This document shows positions 24,795-36,280 of a stretch of DNA of 64,000 nt, piece after piece. How positions within the stretch are numbered: the first letter of the stretch is position 1; each line of letters starts with the position of its first letter. Where the stretch lies: contig CM075184.1 of NCBI GenBank assembly GCA_037577475.1, positions 16,990,594 through 17,054,593 on the forward strand, in the 5' to 3' direction. This DNA is from Chaunax sp. Z400. Taxonomy: Eukaryota > Chordata > Actinopteri > Lophiiformes > Chaunacidae. The translations under genes and the position numbers were made by a program. The notes beneath the pieces are model-generated. The model made no database searches. It was not told where the DNA came from and saw only the letters and a program-made list of their open reading frames with translations.

Positions 24795-25253
24795 GGCCAC
24801 ATTTCCACTACGGAGTATCGGCTCTACTCGACCCGACTCGACTCGGCATGGTATTTTCTGCAGGTTGTTTTCCATTACGGGGTACTATAGTACGTCCTCA
24901 GGGTTGCACACCTCTCATGATCCTCTCATCAGCTATTAAAGACAGGAACGTCTGCACCTCCTCAATATAACTACCACAAAAACAAACAAAAAAAGTCCCG
25001 GCCGCTAAATTAGCTTGGGTGTTTGAGTGTGGCGGCCATTGATTTGTGCTGTGCTGGATATTCCATGCGCTGGGCATTGACCAATCCGTGGTCTGTAATG
25101 TCTCACATGACCTTTTAGTACCTGCTTAGCTCGCTTAGAACTGCAATGAAGGTGGTACTAAAAAAGTAGTACCAGGTACTTTTTCCCCAATGGAAAACCA
25201 AAAAGGGCGAATCGCATCGAGTAGAGCCGGTTCTACGCAGTGGAAATGGGGCT
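24795..25253. mobile_element. Non-autonomous hAT-like element with long inverted ends
   Basis: The left end (GGCCACATTTCCACTACGGA, then GGCTCTACTCG) and the right end (CGAGTAGAGCCGG, then GCAGTGGAAATGGGGC) are inverted relative to each other. A second inverted pair lies further in: GTTTTCCATTACGGGGTAC against GTACTTTTTCCCCAATGGAAAAC. The TTTCCACT..GTAGA..CGGCTCTACTCG signature is common in fish hAT-derived elements. It is 459 bp with no transposase. Confidence 0.7.
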
Positions 25254-28200
25254 TCATTTTCAAAAGATGTAGTGTCTATTTTAAATAAAATGTAATGTAA
25301 TAAGATTATGATTCATTACCACCTCTTATCAGCTTCTTACTGACTCAGAGAGGTGATCAGTAGTACCATTTTTTAAAGAATTATCATGTCTCAAACTAGA
25401 ATTTGAACCTATGCCCTCCTCAGTCCTTTTTTATCTTAAGGCAAGATGGCTGAGCTATTTGCATCCACACAATAGATAAATATTAGCACTTACCCGATTC
25501 CTGTGTTTTTTGTGTATTTATGTGTTCGTGAGCACAGCTGGTTGGAGGAGATGGGATGGATGAGTGAGAGATGGCTCAAATGAGAAGCTGTTTGTGGTCA
25601 GAGGATGTGGTAGACTGCTTGTGTTGGGTGATACTTGATCTGATGTTAATATGCTGCTGTGTGTGTGGGAGGGAGTGAGTTGAAAAAGGCAGAGAAAAAG
25701 ATGGGTAGATAATCCCGTCTGCCTGATGAGATTGAATGCTGGGATTGATTGATCGCCTAATCATAGGAGGAAATGGGCCTGAAAATGAATGGTACTCTGC
25801 CCTTGGCTTACTGTGGAGCTGGGTGGTTGGGTTGGAGGGGATGTTAGCGGCAGAAAGACATGGCCCTAATGTGAATGGGACCTGATTTCATTTGTGTCTG
25901 ATATACAGTTATATGATCCTGGCTAAATGATCAAATAAAAAAGGAAGAGGAGGAACGGTGAAGGGGATGTAAATCAAGCTTTATAGCTGGAATATTACTT
26001 TTTCATCTCATCTGTTGAGAAATGAACAGAATAAAAATTCATCATGGATTTAGAACTGATGGAACTGTATGTAGCTACAGATATGCACTGTCCTGGTTCT
26101 AGTTGATTGGACAGTACAATAATAAGTATTGGATTAGGATGGTTCTATGTGCCATTGTTTGGTTTGCTCTGATTTTTGCCTTGGCTAGAATTCTGTTTGG
26201 TCAAATTGTCCATTGCTTGATTGGGGGATTTTAAAAGGTTTAATGGATAATATGCCACTGCTTTTATCCTGTCTCTGTCTCACAACGATATACTTGCTCA
26301 AATGATGGCAAGGCTACTTCAAACAAAGAACTGGCGATGTTGTTACTCCCTGGGACCCGGATATGCACTATCCTTTCTTATCCTACCTATATAGCTGGAA
26401 ATGTGTGCCATGTTTGAGGGTCCTTGTTTTTTATGTAGGGTCCAAAGTTCACAGTGAATGCTCCCAGAACATATCACCCTGTACAATGGTTGAAGTGGTG
26501 GACTCAATGGGGTTAAAGTTAGGTGGATTAACTGTCACTTCGAGTTTGTCTCTATTGCCCCACTGATAGATGCTCTGAAAAGGAAACGCCTCTTAATTTT
26601 CTAACACATTGTTAACAGAACAGCAACAGTTTCATGACACTAAATATAACTTGATTTAAAACCACGATGATGAATATTTCCTGCAGATAAGACATAATTA
26701 GTGTTAAAAAGATTGCATCTACTCAGATTATAGGCATTAAGTAACTTAAAAGTTAAACATAAAATCTCTTAAGACCAGTATTGCTTTAAATGTTTTTTAT
26801 CATTTTGTACAGTCTCAATATGTGTACTTCTTTTTAGATCTTAGATATTTTATTCATGTATTAATGTATGTAAATATATGTATTATATAGACTAAACATT
26901 TTAGTTTTGTAATCATTAGGGTTTGTTTTTTTGGAGTCCATGATGAGAAGATTGGGTCTTTAAAGTAAATGGGTTTGTTTCGTTCATCTACCATGAGCTC
27001 ACTGAGTCATGACGATCTCTTTTGGTTCTGTAGTTTCAGCTGGGCTGAGAACGAGTGGCAAGTTTGCTGCATTCCAGAAGCTCTCTTAGCTTTTTATGTC
27101 CAATAAAAAAACAAAAAAAAACAAACACAAAATGTTAAGAAAGCAAACATTCTTGGACCTATTTTCATTATCAAACAGAAAAATACAACCATATACCTTC
27201 TGAATGCAAGTTTCTCTCTTTTCACCAAAATAATACTAGCTTAATTGCCTCGTTAACTCAAAACACACAAAACTCAACCTGGGATGGACTTCATTGACCC
27301 ACACGACTGCCTTCACAATCCTGAAAATAAGATCAAATGTAGTACTCCTGTAATTTTGAAAAGAGAGATTGGACATCACATGTAAGTAGAGAAGAACTGC
27401 TGAAACAGCAGAAGCTAGCTTGACCACTAATCCAAGTTAACATATCCTTTATGCATTCTTGTTCCCCACGGACCCTGTTATTTTTCCATGCCACTTGTGG
27501 CCAGTGAAACAAGCTGAAAAAGCAAATTGATATGACTCATTGTTGCTCTGTTTTGGTCACCAGCGACTTTGACTCTTTTTTGGCTCTTTTTTAAATAAAT
27601 ATTAATATCATAAACTTTCAAACTCTTAATGCTTTTGCACAAGCAAGCGATATATTATTATACATTATGTGTGTGTGTGTGTGCATAAGTAATGCTCGAA
27701 GCTAATTTAGCCAGAGGATTAACCACTATTAATGTGTGTTGTGGACCCCTCCTCTCTGTCTCCCTCTAGTGGACAGGCTGTACTTGTTGGTGACAGAGTA
27801 GATGGCTGGGTGAAGCCTGAGAGTTGTATGACTGAGGAGGAAATTAACAGCACAAGCAAAGAAGTGGAGGCACTGTGGACTAAAAGATCATTGGCATTGA
27901 TCAGCCAGTCAATGTGGTCTATATTCTTCTCTGTTTACACTCTCCTATTGCAACTGTGTTAAACTGAGCGTGCTCTAAGCAGCCGCCTTAGGGACCCTCT
28001 AAAAGCAGCCTCACACCTACCATTGATTGACATGTCGATTATCTTGGAAGCTGTTGACAGCACAGTTGTTAACCATCTTAAGCATTAATGATGATGTGGG
28101 CTGTTGCCTGAAGTTACACTCTTGACTAAGATAGACATTCATTTTTAAGCACAGTCTCACTTCAAATGAAATTAAACTCATAAAAAAGAAAAACAAAAGT

Positions 28201-28576
28201 GTGCCTAATAATAATCTGTGATGCCCCAGTACTTCTGATGTATAGGTGAAGATGGTTTGAATGTGACTGTTGGCTGTGTTGACTTGCCTGTGTTTTCTTT
28301 GATCACCAAGGCCTGACTGCATGCTGTAGACTGTAAGAAATTAACTGATTTGCAAAGCTTATAATAGCATAGTGAGTAATTAAATGATTGATTTCATTAA
28401 CGTATTAGAAATGTAGGGTTTTTAATAGGTAATTTTTTAACCCCCGATGTAAAAATGACAATGTGAGTATCATTGTCAGTATGTCCCTCTGTCTGTCTGT
28501 CTGTCTGTCTGTAATCATTTTTTGTACAGATCGTATCTCACAATCTCTACTAGCGTCACCAAACTTAGCCCATTTA
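25254..28576. other. Intergenic stretch, nothing firmly recognised
   Basis: AT-rich unique-looking sequence with a short (GT)n at about 27669-27682, A-runs near 27100-27125 and a (CTGT)n tetranucleotide at 28488-28512. The 76-residue ORF at 27732-27962 has no recognisable domain. Confidence 0.5.
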
Positions 28577-28683
28577 TTAACCATGATAAGTAATTTACTT
28601 CTTGTTTTTTCCATGGAAATGTGATTTTTAAGTAGAGTCTGAAGGGTTGTCATCTTGTCCAGAGCATATCTGGCAAACTTCGT
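28577..28683 (+). repeat. Left copy of a direct repeat flanking the foldback element
   Basis: The segments ACCATGATAAGTAATT, TTTTCCATG, TTTTAAG.. and GTCATCTTGTCCAGAGCATA recur in the same order and orientation at 30,275-30,405 with moderate divergence and a small insertion. The two copies bracket the inverted-repeat element between them. Confidence 0.65.
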
Positions 28684-28774
28684 ACTACCTTAACCGATCT
28701 TTACATACAGTATACATTGTTGTTCCTTTTAATATTATGAATTTTCTACTAATTTTGTTTTGGGTGGTGTCCAT

Positions 28775-29103
28775 GTGTTGAAGCCAATAATGTAATATTG
28801 GCCGATAACATTATAACTGCCAATAACATAATCATTTTTCATTTATTAACATATATTAAAAGCCAATAATGTAGTAACTTGCCAATAATGTAATAAGATT
28901 TCTGAACCAATAACGTAATAACTTTTTGCCCACAATGTAATAAATTATTACAGTATTGGCTGGTTGTTACATTATTGGCTGGGTTTTAAAAAATCCTTTA
29001 CAAATGTAATAAGTGGAGCTGATAATGTAATTATATACTTATATCACTTTATTTAAGTTTGATTTATTGGCTATAAAGTATCACACTTCCATGACACTTA
29101 CCC
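28775..29103 (+). repeat. Left arm of a long foldback element
   Basis: The arm is a string of diverged copies of CCAATAATGTAATAA, then GGCTGGGTTTTAAAAAATCC and TTGATTTATTGGCTATA, ending in CTTCCATGACACTTACCC. It pairs along almost its whole length, at roughly 80% identity by eye, with the complement of 29,947-30,255. Confidence 0.85.
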
Positions 29104-29946
29104 ATACTATTGCCTCTTTCAAATACCTGCTTAAAGACCTGACCACACAAACACCCCTACTCTCTCTCTCTCTCTCTCTAGCTGGGAATTAAGACTATTT
29201 ATTCGTTTGTGTAACTTGATGATGAGAATCATCTCCAGCCCTGCCTTCTGCTCCTTAGTCATTTAAGCTCCAACACACATGTTTGCAAACACAGACAATT
29301 ACTCATATTCCTCTTTGAGAATGTTGTATTTTCAAATAAAAAGACCACAATTTTTTTCCATGAAAAATGCCATCTTTAATTAAACCTTTTTATAGAACTA
29401 AACATTCTCTAATACTGTGCAGTATTAGTACATTAAATGCATTCTTGGAAAGGGCTCTGTAGCGACCTGCTACAAGAGGGGCGGTTAATAGCTTAATAGT
29501 GTACTTAACTATAATTAGTATTAAAAAAATGTTACTTTTTAAAAAAATTGGTAAGCGTGGTTGAATGACATTATGCAGATGGTGGGGTTTATCACTAGTT
29601 TAGGGTTGGCATGGCTTGTGGTGCCTGGCCCAGTTTGGGGTAACGGAGGCTAGGTAAACTATGGTCGGGTCCTCGTGGGCCCCTGTGCCTCCTTCTCTCT
29701 CTCCTCTGCTCCCTTGGGGTATGTCCTGGTGCCTAGGGGAGCTGGCCCTTGGTCGTCCTTGGGGGGTGTGGGCTGGCCCAGGGGAGCGTCTGGTGGATCC
29801 GTTTGGGGGAGCCCGCTGGGGTTGGTCGGGGGTTGTGGTTGAATTTGTATGTATTATTATATGATGCTTTGGCAACATTGTTTTATTACATTCATGCCAA
29901 TGAAGCTTATTGAATTGAATTGAGAGAGAAAGAGAGGCAACAGTAA
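29104..29946. mobile_element. Centre of the foldback element, with a LINE 3' end
   Basis: The 843-bp centre begins with unrelated sequence and a (CT)n run (29160-29179). The part at about 29,600-29,930 changes to G-rich sequence and ends TGCCAATGAAGCTTATTGAA followed by a GAATT repeat and GA run. That is the form of 3' ends of L1-like LINEs in fish (CATGCCAATAAAGC.. then GAATTGAATTGA). I infer a 5'-truncated LINE of about 0.33 kb inserted into the foldback element. No transposase ORF is present. Confidence 0.5.
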
Positions 29947-30255
29947 GGGTAAGTATCATGGAAGTGTGACACCTATAGCCAATAAATCAAACTTAAATAC
30001 AGTGATATGAGTACATTATTACATTATTGGCTCCAGTTATTACATTTTTAAAGGATTTTTGAAAACCCAGCCAATAATGTTACAACGAGCCAATACTATA
30101 ATAATTTATTATATTATGGGCAAAAAGTTATTACGTTATTGGCAGGTTACTACATTATCGGCTTTTATCACATTAAAAAATGTAAAATATTGCTCTATTG
30201 GCAGTTATAACGTTATCTGTGGTTATTATGTTATTGGCTATTACACCATGGTAAT
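29947..30255 (-). repeat. Right arm of the long foldback element
   Basis: This is the inverted partner of 28,775-29,103. GGGTAAGTATCATGGAAGTG opens it, and TTATTACGTTATTGGC-type units, each the complement of the left-arm unit, fill it. The arms make this a foldback or MITE-like DNA element of unassigned superfamily. Confidence 0.85.
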
Positions 30256-30274
30256 GTGTTGTTTTAGTTGACTC

Positions 30275-30405
30275 AGACCATGATAAGTAATTGTGCCTTT
30301 TAATTATTAGATTTTTATACATTATCTTATTATTTTTTTTAGTTTTCCATGAAAAGATGATTTTAAGGTGAATCTGAAGGAAGGTCATCTTCTACATAGC
30401 ATATA
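30275..30405 (+). repeat. Right copy of the flanking direct repeat
   Basis: Matches 28,577-28,683 in the same orientation (ACCATGATAAGTAATT, TTTTCCATG, GGTCATCTTCTACATAGCAT). It carries an extra AT-rich insertion of about 40 bp relative to the left copy. Confidence 0.65.
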
Positions 30406-31817
30406 TCCAAAACAATATATATTACTCAAGGCTCAACAAAGAAATACTGTTATATACTGATGAATTAGTTTGTTGTTTTTGTCCGGGGGGGATGATCTTT
30501 GGGGGGATGTGTCATCTTGAGATGACTCATTTTCCTTTCTCTGCCTGTCTATAATGTTAAAAAAAAAATATCACAAACTGAGAGAGATTTCATCTACCTT
30601 TAAATTTAATACGTCTGACCTTTTCCATAATGAAATCCAAACCTTAACTATGTGCTCATTCATTACATCTCTGCTGAAAAGACCAGAACACACACACACA
30701 CACACTATGGGGGGTGAAAAGGAGGATGAGACACGCACGCAGAAAGCTCACATGATTATTTACATTTACGTGATTAACAGACACGTGTGTATGGATATTC
30801 CTCTCACACCTGTGACTCCAGTATATGTACATTTGGGTGTACACCCTCTGTTATTCATAATTTCCCAGAAGCATTTAATGGACAGTAGTGATGCACAGAT
30901 CACAGTCATTTCCACTGGCCATGTCATTAAACCATGGATTGGGAAGGCTGAGCCATAAAAGTAAATAGTCTGATTTAATAGTGGATGGGTTTTAGGTAGG
31001 TGACTGTGGTCATACACACATATAGTCCAGGTTCATAGAGTTCAATTTTAGAAGCTCTACAAAAAAAAAGAAGGTTTTTCAGAAACTTAAAGTTTAATTC
31101 TGTTTCCTCTGGAGAGTTTCTTCTGGGTTTTTTTCTGTTTATAGCTACAGATTTTAGTCTTGCTGCTTAAATGTGCCACAATATTTACTGGACTGACTTT
31201 TTTGCTGGGTGGATGATTATGGATTCATGTAGATTTGGATGAACTCAGAGCCAATCGCTGCATCACTAGTTCAGTGTTTCTATACTACCACATTTTCACT
31301 GCCTGCTTCAAATCATAATGGAACTTTATGATGTCTGTTAGGTCTACTGATGCCCGGATCGACTCTGAGATCATTCTCATCTCCATTTACTACCCAATTC
31401 ATCAACCAGAACAGATCATTTTCTATGATACCTGCACCCACATTGACATTTTTCCCCACCTGTACTTGTCCCTGTAAGCTAGATTGCCTTTAAAGGTGTT
31501 AAGAGCATGTGGTAGAAGTAGTGAATGCTGCTGACTCAGAAATGAAAACAAAGTTGTCCAACATAAAAGTTGCATCCAAAAGTCATCTAGCCGGAGTGTT
31601 TGTGCAATGGGCACGAGAAAAGTCTGGGTCTGGAGCTTAATCCCCTTCATGAGGGTCTTGCAGAAATAATAGTGGTTTGAAGCCCTCATGAGTGGAGCGG
31701 TGGAGGTGGAGCTAGACACAGATTTGCAAGAGAACATTCGAATTCTGTTTAAACATCTATTTACACAAACAAAAGGCAAAAAACTCCAGCAACACTTGCA
31801 GTACACGAACAACTTTA
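30406..31817. other. Intergenic stretch, nothing recognised
   Basis: Contains a short (CA)n at 30689-30705 and a G-run at 30484-30491. The minus-strand 129-residue ORF (31423-31812) has no domain that I recognise and ends near the minisatellite, so it is probably chance. Confidence 0.5.
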
Positions 31818-31998
31818 TTGTTAGACCAACGCGTTTCTAATTGTTAGACCAACACGTTTCTAATTGTTAGACCAACACGTTGTTTCTAATTGTTAGACCA
31901 ACACGTTTCTAATTGTTAGACCAACGCGTTTCTAATTGTTAGACCAACGGGTTTCTAATTGTTAGACCAACGCGTTTCTAATTGTTAGACCAACGGGT
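31818..31998. repeat. 23-bp minisatellite, 8 copies
   Basis: The unit TTGTTAGACCAACGCGTTTCTAA starts at 31818, 31841, 31864, 31890, 31913, 31936, 31959 and 31982. Copy 3 has a 3-bp insertion (GTT), and copy 8 stops after 17 bp. The variable core is ACGCGT, ACACGT or ACGGGT. The units abut with no spacers, so this is not a CRISPR array. Confidence 0.95.
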
Positions 31999-34020
31999 CG
32001 GCGGTGTTGAGTACACCCAGACCCAGCATCTTCATCACCTTTTGAGGCATTGCTACAAACACAACAGACACTATCAACTCAATCAATGAGGTTGCCAAGG
32101 AGATAAAAGTAATAATAAACTGTACACTGAAAGACCTAAGTGATAAATTACCCTCATTGTAATTGACAAACAGTTCTGTGCAACAAACATGTGGCAACAA
32201 CTGCCTTCATGAAACTTGTTCATACATTTAATAACATGCAAATATTGTTTAATAATTACAAATCCATATTAAAAAATGATTCTTGATTCAACTCTACAGT
32301 TAAATCATGTTTTTTTATTGAGCACTCCATGGAATATCAATCAAACACGTGTTTCTTTATTCATTTTATGAATGGCTTTTAACTGTTTTTTGCAAATGAA
32401 CCTTTCATACATAATATATGAGGGGTAATATTTTGATGTATGGTATCCATTTCAGTTTCTCATGTTTCAACTTGTTGCCATGGGAGTCACAGTTTGTCAT
32501 TTCTCCATTAAATGCTTCTATGAAATGACTGGGCTTGAGGCACTAAACAATAGGACATGATCTACTTTATCTAGACTTATGCCATGTGCACACAGTCAGA
32601 GGATGAATGCACAGGAGTACGTCCACACTCTCACCTGGGTGGTAGAAGTAATAGATATGCATGCACACACATGTACCAATCACATACATACATAACACCC
32701 ATGTGGGACTTTCTATCTCCTATACAAACAGACACACACACCTACACACACAGAGTTATATCATTTGGAGGCGCATCCATACCATATGACAAATGGATCC
32801 GTTTGCTGAATTGTATCATTATTTTGGAGACACACTGGCACAGACTGATTTGTAAACAAAATGCTTCTGATTGCATTTACATCTTAGATTTTGTGTGTGT
32901 AGAGTAACTGTCAGCATTATCATTTGGAGGATTTGTGAAGCCTAGTCATGTCCTTGTTAGGTGTAATCAACACCAGATCATGCTGTATGTGTATGTGTGT
33001 AAGGATGATTGTGTTAAATGTGCAGACTCTACGACACGCCCCGAGCTCCCAGCATCAACCTCAAATGTGTTTCTTCTTTTATGCGTCATTTACTGCCTGT
33101 AAACACTTTGTGTAAACCAGTTTATAGAATTTCTACAAGTTCCTTGATCTCTCTTAAATAATGTGCTTAAGTTATACAAACTCTTCACTTTAATAGACAC
33201 CTATTAATGGGCTGACATTGGCCTGGCTTCAGGCACCAGTGCCTCTGAAAATGGTTCCACCAGTAATGCTAACGTTCAATGATCGCACGATGCTCTCCAA
33301 GCAGAGAAAGTGGTGGCCTCAACCTGACATGAAGACTATGTCTGGGTTTGTTTTTTTTTAGTCATCACTCTTTTTAATTTAAGCTCCTCCTGGCTGCTGG
33401 CAGCTTTCACAGGCCTCGTTTTGGATGGTCAACACATTAAAAATTGTGCTGCCTCTTTACAAGATTGTCTTTAATCTTTTGCCTCTTCCATGTCACCCTG
33501 AAATGTGTGAAGGCTGATATGATAATGATGTGGACCTGTCCAAGGTATTAGGGTTAAGCTGACTGATTAGGCTTGCACATCGATTAGTCTATCACTCAGC
33601 ACCGGCCAGGTCTGAGCATCTGAGAGGGAGGTGGTTTGCAGGGTGGGGGTGACAGAGGATCAACAGCCATTCTGAAGAAGTGACTTTACTTGAAATATAT
33701 CTAAAGCGTACAGACAACAAAACATTTAAACAAATACAGTAGCTGGGTTTCGGGATTTTAACTACTAGTAAGCAATGTGTGCTACCTTTCAGTACTACCT
33801 TTATTAAATGTCTATTAGTTATCAATAACCCCCTGAGGCATATTAAGGCCTGGTTTAAATGAATTATTAATTTACTCACATTACACAAATAACACTATGA
33901 ACTTTTGTGTCCTGTTTCACAGCTGAGTTATTGACTTACAGTATTGCTGTGATCAAATTTGTAATCACTGCACCTTTTTATTGAATCTAAAATATAATAT
34001 CAGATGATGTGATTAAAAAT
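31999..34020. other. Intergenic stretch with an octamer plus AT-motif pair
   Basis: AT-rich unique-looking sequence. ATGCAAAT at 32236-32243 and TTAATAATTACA at 32249-32260 lie 5 bp apart. No gene or repeat family was recognised elsewhere in the stretch. Confidence 0.45.
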
Positions 34021-34706
34021 ATACTCTCAACAAAAATAAAAATGCAAGAATTTTGTTTTTGCTACCTTTTTTTGGAGCTGAGGTTGACATAAGTGTTCTC
34101 TGCATTAGATTTTCTGCACGAATTTTCAGAAACAGGGAAACTCATCTGTGTTCTCTTCGTTGTCATCTCAGTCTTGACCTGACTGCACTACGTAACTGCC
34201 TTGAGTTGGACAAGGCTAACCTTCAACTGCATTTGACATGTTTGGCATCTGGAGAAATGTTTTCTTCATGGACGAATCCCAGGTTACACTGTATTTGCAG
34301 GTCACGCAGACACGATGTATGGTGCTGTGTGGGAGAGTGGTTTGCTGATGTCAGCATTATGAGCAGAATGCCCCATGGTGGCGGTTGGGCTATGGTATGG
34401 GCAGGCATAAGATATGGACAACGAACGCGCTCATTTTATTAATGGCAATTTGAAAGCACAGAGATACCTTGACTAGATCCTGAGGCCCATTATTGTACCA
34501 TTCATCCGCTGCCATCAATTGATGTTGCAGCATGTTGTGAGGATCTGTGTACAGTCCCTGGTAGGTGAAAAAATGCCAGGTCTTGCATGTCCTGCATACT
34601 CAGACGTTTCACCTACCGAACATATTTGAGATGCCCTAGATTGATGTGTGCAATAGCGTGTTGTAATTCCTGCCAATATCCAGCAACTTCACACAACCAC
34701 TAACCA
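34021..34706 (+). mobile_element. Tc1/mariner-like transposase relic
   Basis: The left end has a TA and CTCAACAAAAATAAAAATG, resembling Tc1-like termini. In shifting + frames one reads VFFMDES (first catalytic Asp), then GEWFADVSIMSRMPHGGG and MVWAGIRYGQRT. FINGNLKAQRY, LRPIIVPFIR and PAYSDVSPTEHI (catalytic Glu kept) follow, and PANIQQL closes it. At least three frameshifts and several stops are present. The QHDNARPH box with the second catalytic Asp has lost six residues (QH then VVRIC). The 3' end and right terminus are gone, cut by the RTE-like piece at 34,711. The N-terminal DNA-binding region is unrecognisable. Confidence 0.8.
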
Positions 34707-34710
34707 ATCA

Positions 34711-34885
34711 CTATCTCGCAAGTATTGAAGAAATAAAAAAAAAAATCGTGGATCTGCCCCTTTATCTGGATCCACCCCAAAATGTAATGGATTCTTTCCT
34801 GCATCATGCCCATGCAACCCTCCCACCAAGTTTCATGAAAATCCAGCAAGTGGTTTATATGTAACCTGATAACAGACAAACAGAA
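34711..34885 (+). mobile_element. RTE-type LINE 3' end fragment
   Basis: Starts CTATCTCGCA and runs through GTGGATCTGCCCCTTTATCT, GGATCCACCCCAAAATGTAA and CCACCAAGTTTCATGAAAAT to AACAGACAAACAG. This is the widespread fish RTE-like 3' module, better preserved here than at 14.6 or 63.6 kb. It abuts the broken Tc1-like relic. Confidence 0.65.
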
Positions 34886-35533
34886 AAAAAAGCAAGAAAA
34901 AAAAAGCCAGGGAAAACATTAAAACACTGCAAATTGTAAGAGAAATCTTGGAGATGAGTAGTTGTGGAGCAGAGGAGACAGAGAAGCCAAGGAAAGGTTG
35001 GAACCCTTGCTTTACCTGAATACTGAGGCTCTTAATCCCGGAACAAAATTATTAAGGTTCACAGCTACAGAAGAGGCCAATTAAAACAAAACATAAGCGT
35101 AAGTCTGGAGAAGGCATCATTTGTTGCAGGAACCCTGGCCTTTGTCGGACCAATGGGAGCCCCCCCCCTTATGCACCCAGGGAATCAGGAGGCATGTCAA
35201 GCATCTATGGAGATGTTTTTCCTTTGAGTATTTCACTTTCACTAAGAAATAGGCCAGTGTTGAATTGCATGGGGATAGCTTAGATTGGTCAAAGCCCAAT
35301 GAAAATCACAGAATATTTTAATTTCATGTCTGAAAGTGTTTATTTTGTCTGTGACATACAAGACTATATTAAGTAAGTACATTGACGTAAATGTTAAAAA
35401 CTCGACTCATACTAAAAAATAGTAAAAATAAACCGCATGCCCTTCGTATGAAAACTTTATAAGTACCTTAAATTGTATATGTGAATGTTTTAGAATATTC
35501 AGTATCTGTTACTTCAAAACAGTATTACTTTAC
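34886..35533. other. Intergenic stretch, nothing recognised
   Basis: AT-rich sequence with A-runs near 34890-34905 and a C-run at 35161-35168. No gene seen. Confidence 0.5.
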
Positions 35534-36280
35534 TATCCATCCATCCATCCATTTTCTTCTGCTTATCCGGTCTGGGTTGTGGCCAAAACCTCCCTCTCCC
35601 CAGCCACCTCCTCCAGCTCTTCAGAGGGTACATTAAGGCGTTCCCAAGCCAGCCGAGAGATATAAAACCCTCCAGCGTATCCTGGGTCTACCCCGGGGTC
35701 TCCTCCCAGTGGGACATGCCTGGACTACCTCCCCAGGGAGGTGTCCGGGGGGCATCCTAACCAAATGCCCGAACCACCTCAGCTGACACCTCTCAATATG
35801 GAGGAGCAGCGGCTCCACTCTGAGCCCCTCCTGAATGACTGAGCTCCTCACCCTATCTCTAAGGGTGAGCCCAGACACCCTGCGGAGGAAGCTCATTTCG
35901 GCCGCTTGTATCCGCAATCTTGTTCTTTCGGTCATTACCCAGAGTTCCTCACCATAGGTGAGGGTAGGAACGTAGATTGACCGGTAAAATGAGAGCTTTG
36001 CCTTGTAGCTTAGCTCCCTTTTCACCAATACAGACCGATACAGAGTCCACATCACTGCAGACGCTGCCCCGATCCGTCTATCAATCTCCCGTTCCATTCT
36101 TCCCTCACTCATATAAACAAGACCAACTCATGCCTGACCTGGAGTGAGCAGTCCACCCTTTCCTGACTGAGAACCATGGCCTCAGACTTGGAGGTGTTGA
36201 TTCTCATCCCGGCCGCTTCACACTCAGCTGCAAGCTGTCCCAATGACAATAGGAGGTCACGGCACGATAAAGCAAACAGG
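35534..36280 (-). mobile_element. L2/Rex1-type LINE, 5'-truncated reverse transcriptase end
   Basis: The minus-strand ORF 36112-35633 reads EIDRRIGAASAVMWTLYRSV, LTYGEELWVMTERT and LRWFGHLVRMPPGHLPGEV, then RRPRGRPRIRWR. This is the C-terminal part of a CR1/L2/Rex1-superfamily reverse transcriptase common in fish. A second frame just upstream (36264-36150) gives LGQLAAECEAAGMRI and SKSEAMVLS. Between them about 30 bp is deleted, breaking the frame. The copy begins just after where the catalytic FADD box should be, so the active site is missing. The 3' end (GCAGAAGAAAATGG then ATGG repeats, seen as CATC repeats at about 35537-35551) is intact. Exact clade uncertain. Confidence 0.85.

Noticed and set aside
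27732..27962. 76-residue ORF preceded by a CTCCCTCTAG acceptor-like word
   Set aside because: One acceptor-like word is not enough. There is no domain and no matching donor or neighbouring exon.
29600..29959. Pro/Arg-rich 119-residue minus-strand ORF
   Set aside because: It is antisense to a G-rich LINE 3' end and has no protein similarity that I recognise.
31423..31812. 129-residue minus-strand ORF beside the minisatellite
   Set aside because: No recognisable domain, no sign of exons. Probably chance.
31818..31998. Regular short repeats that might be a CRISPR array
   Set aside because: Units abut with no unique spacers, the unit itself varies, and the genome is eukaryotic. It is a minisatellite.
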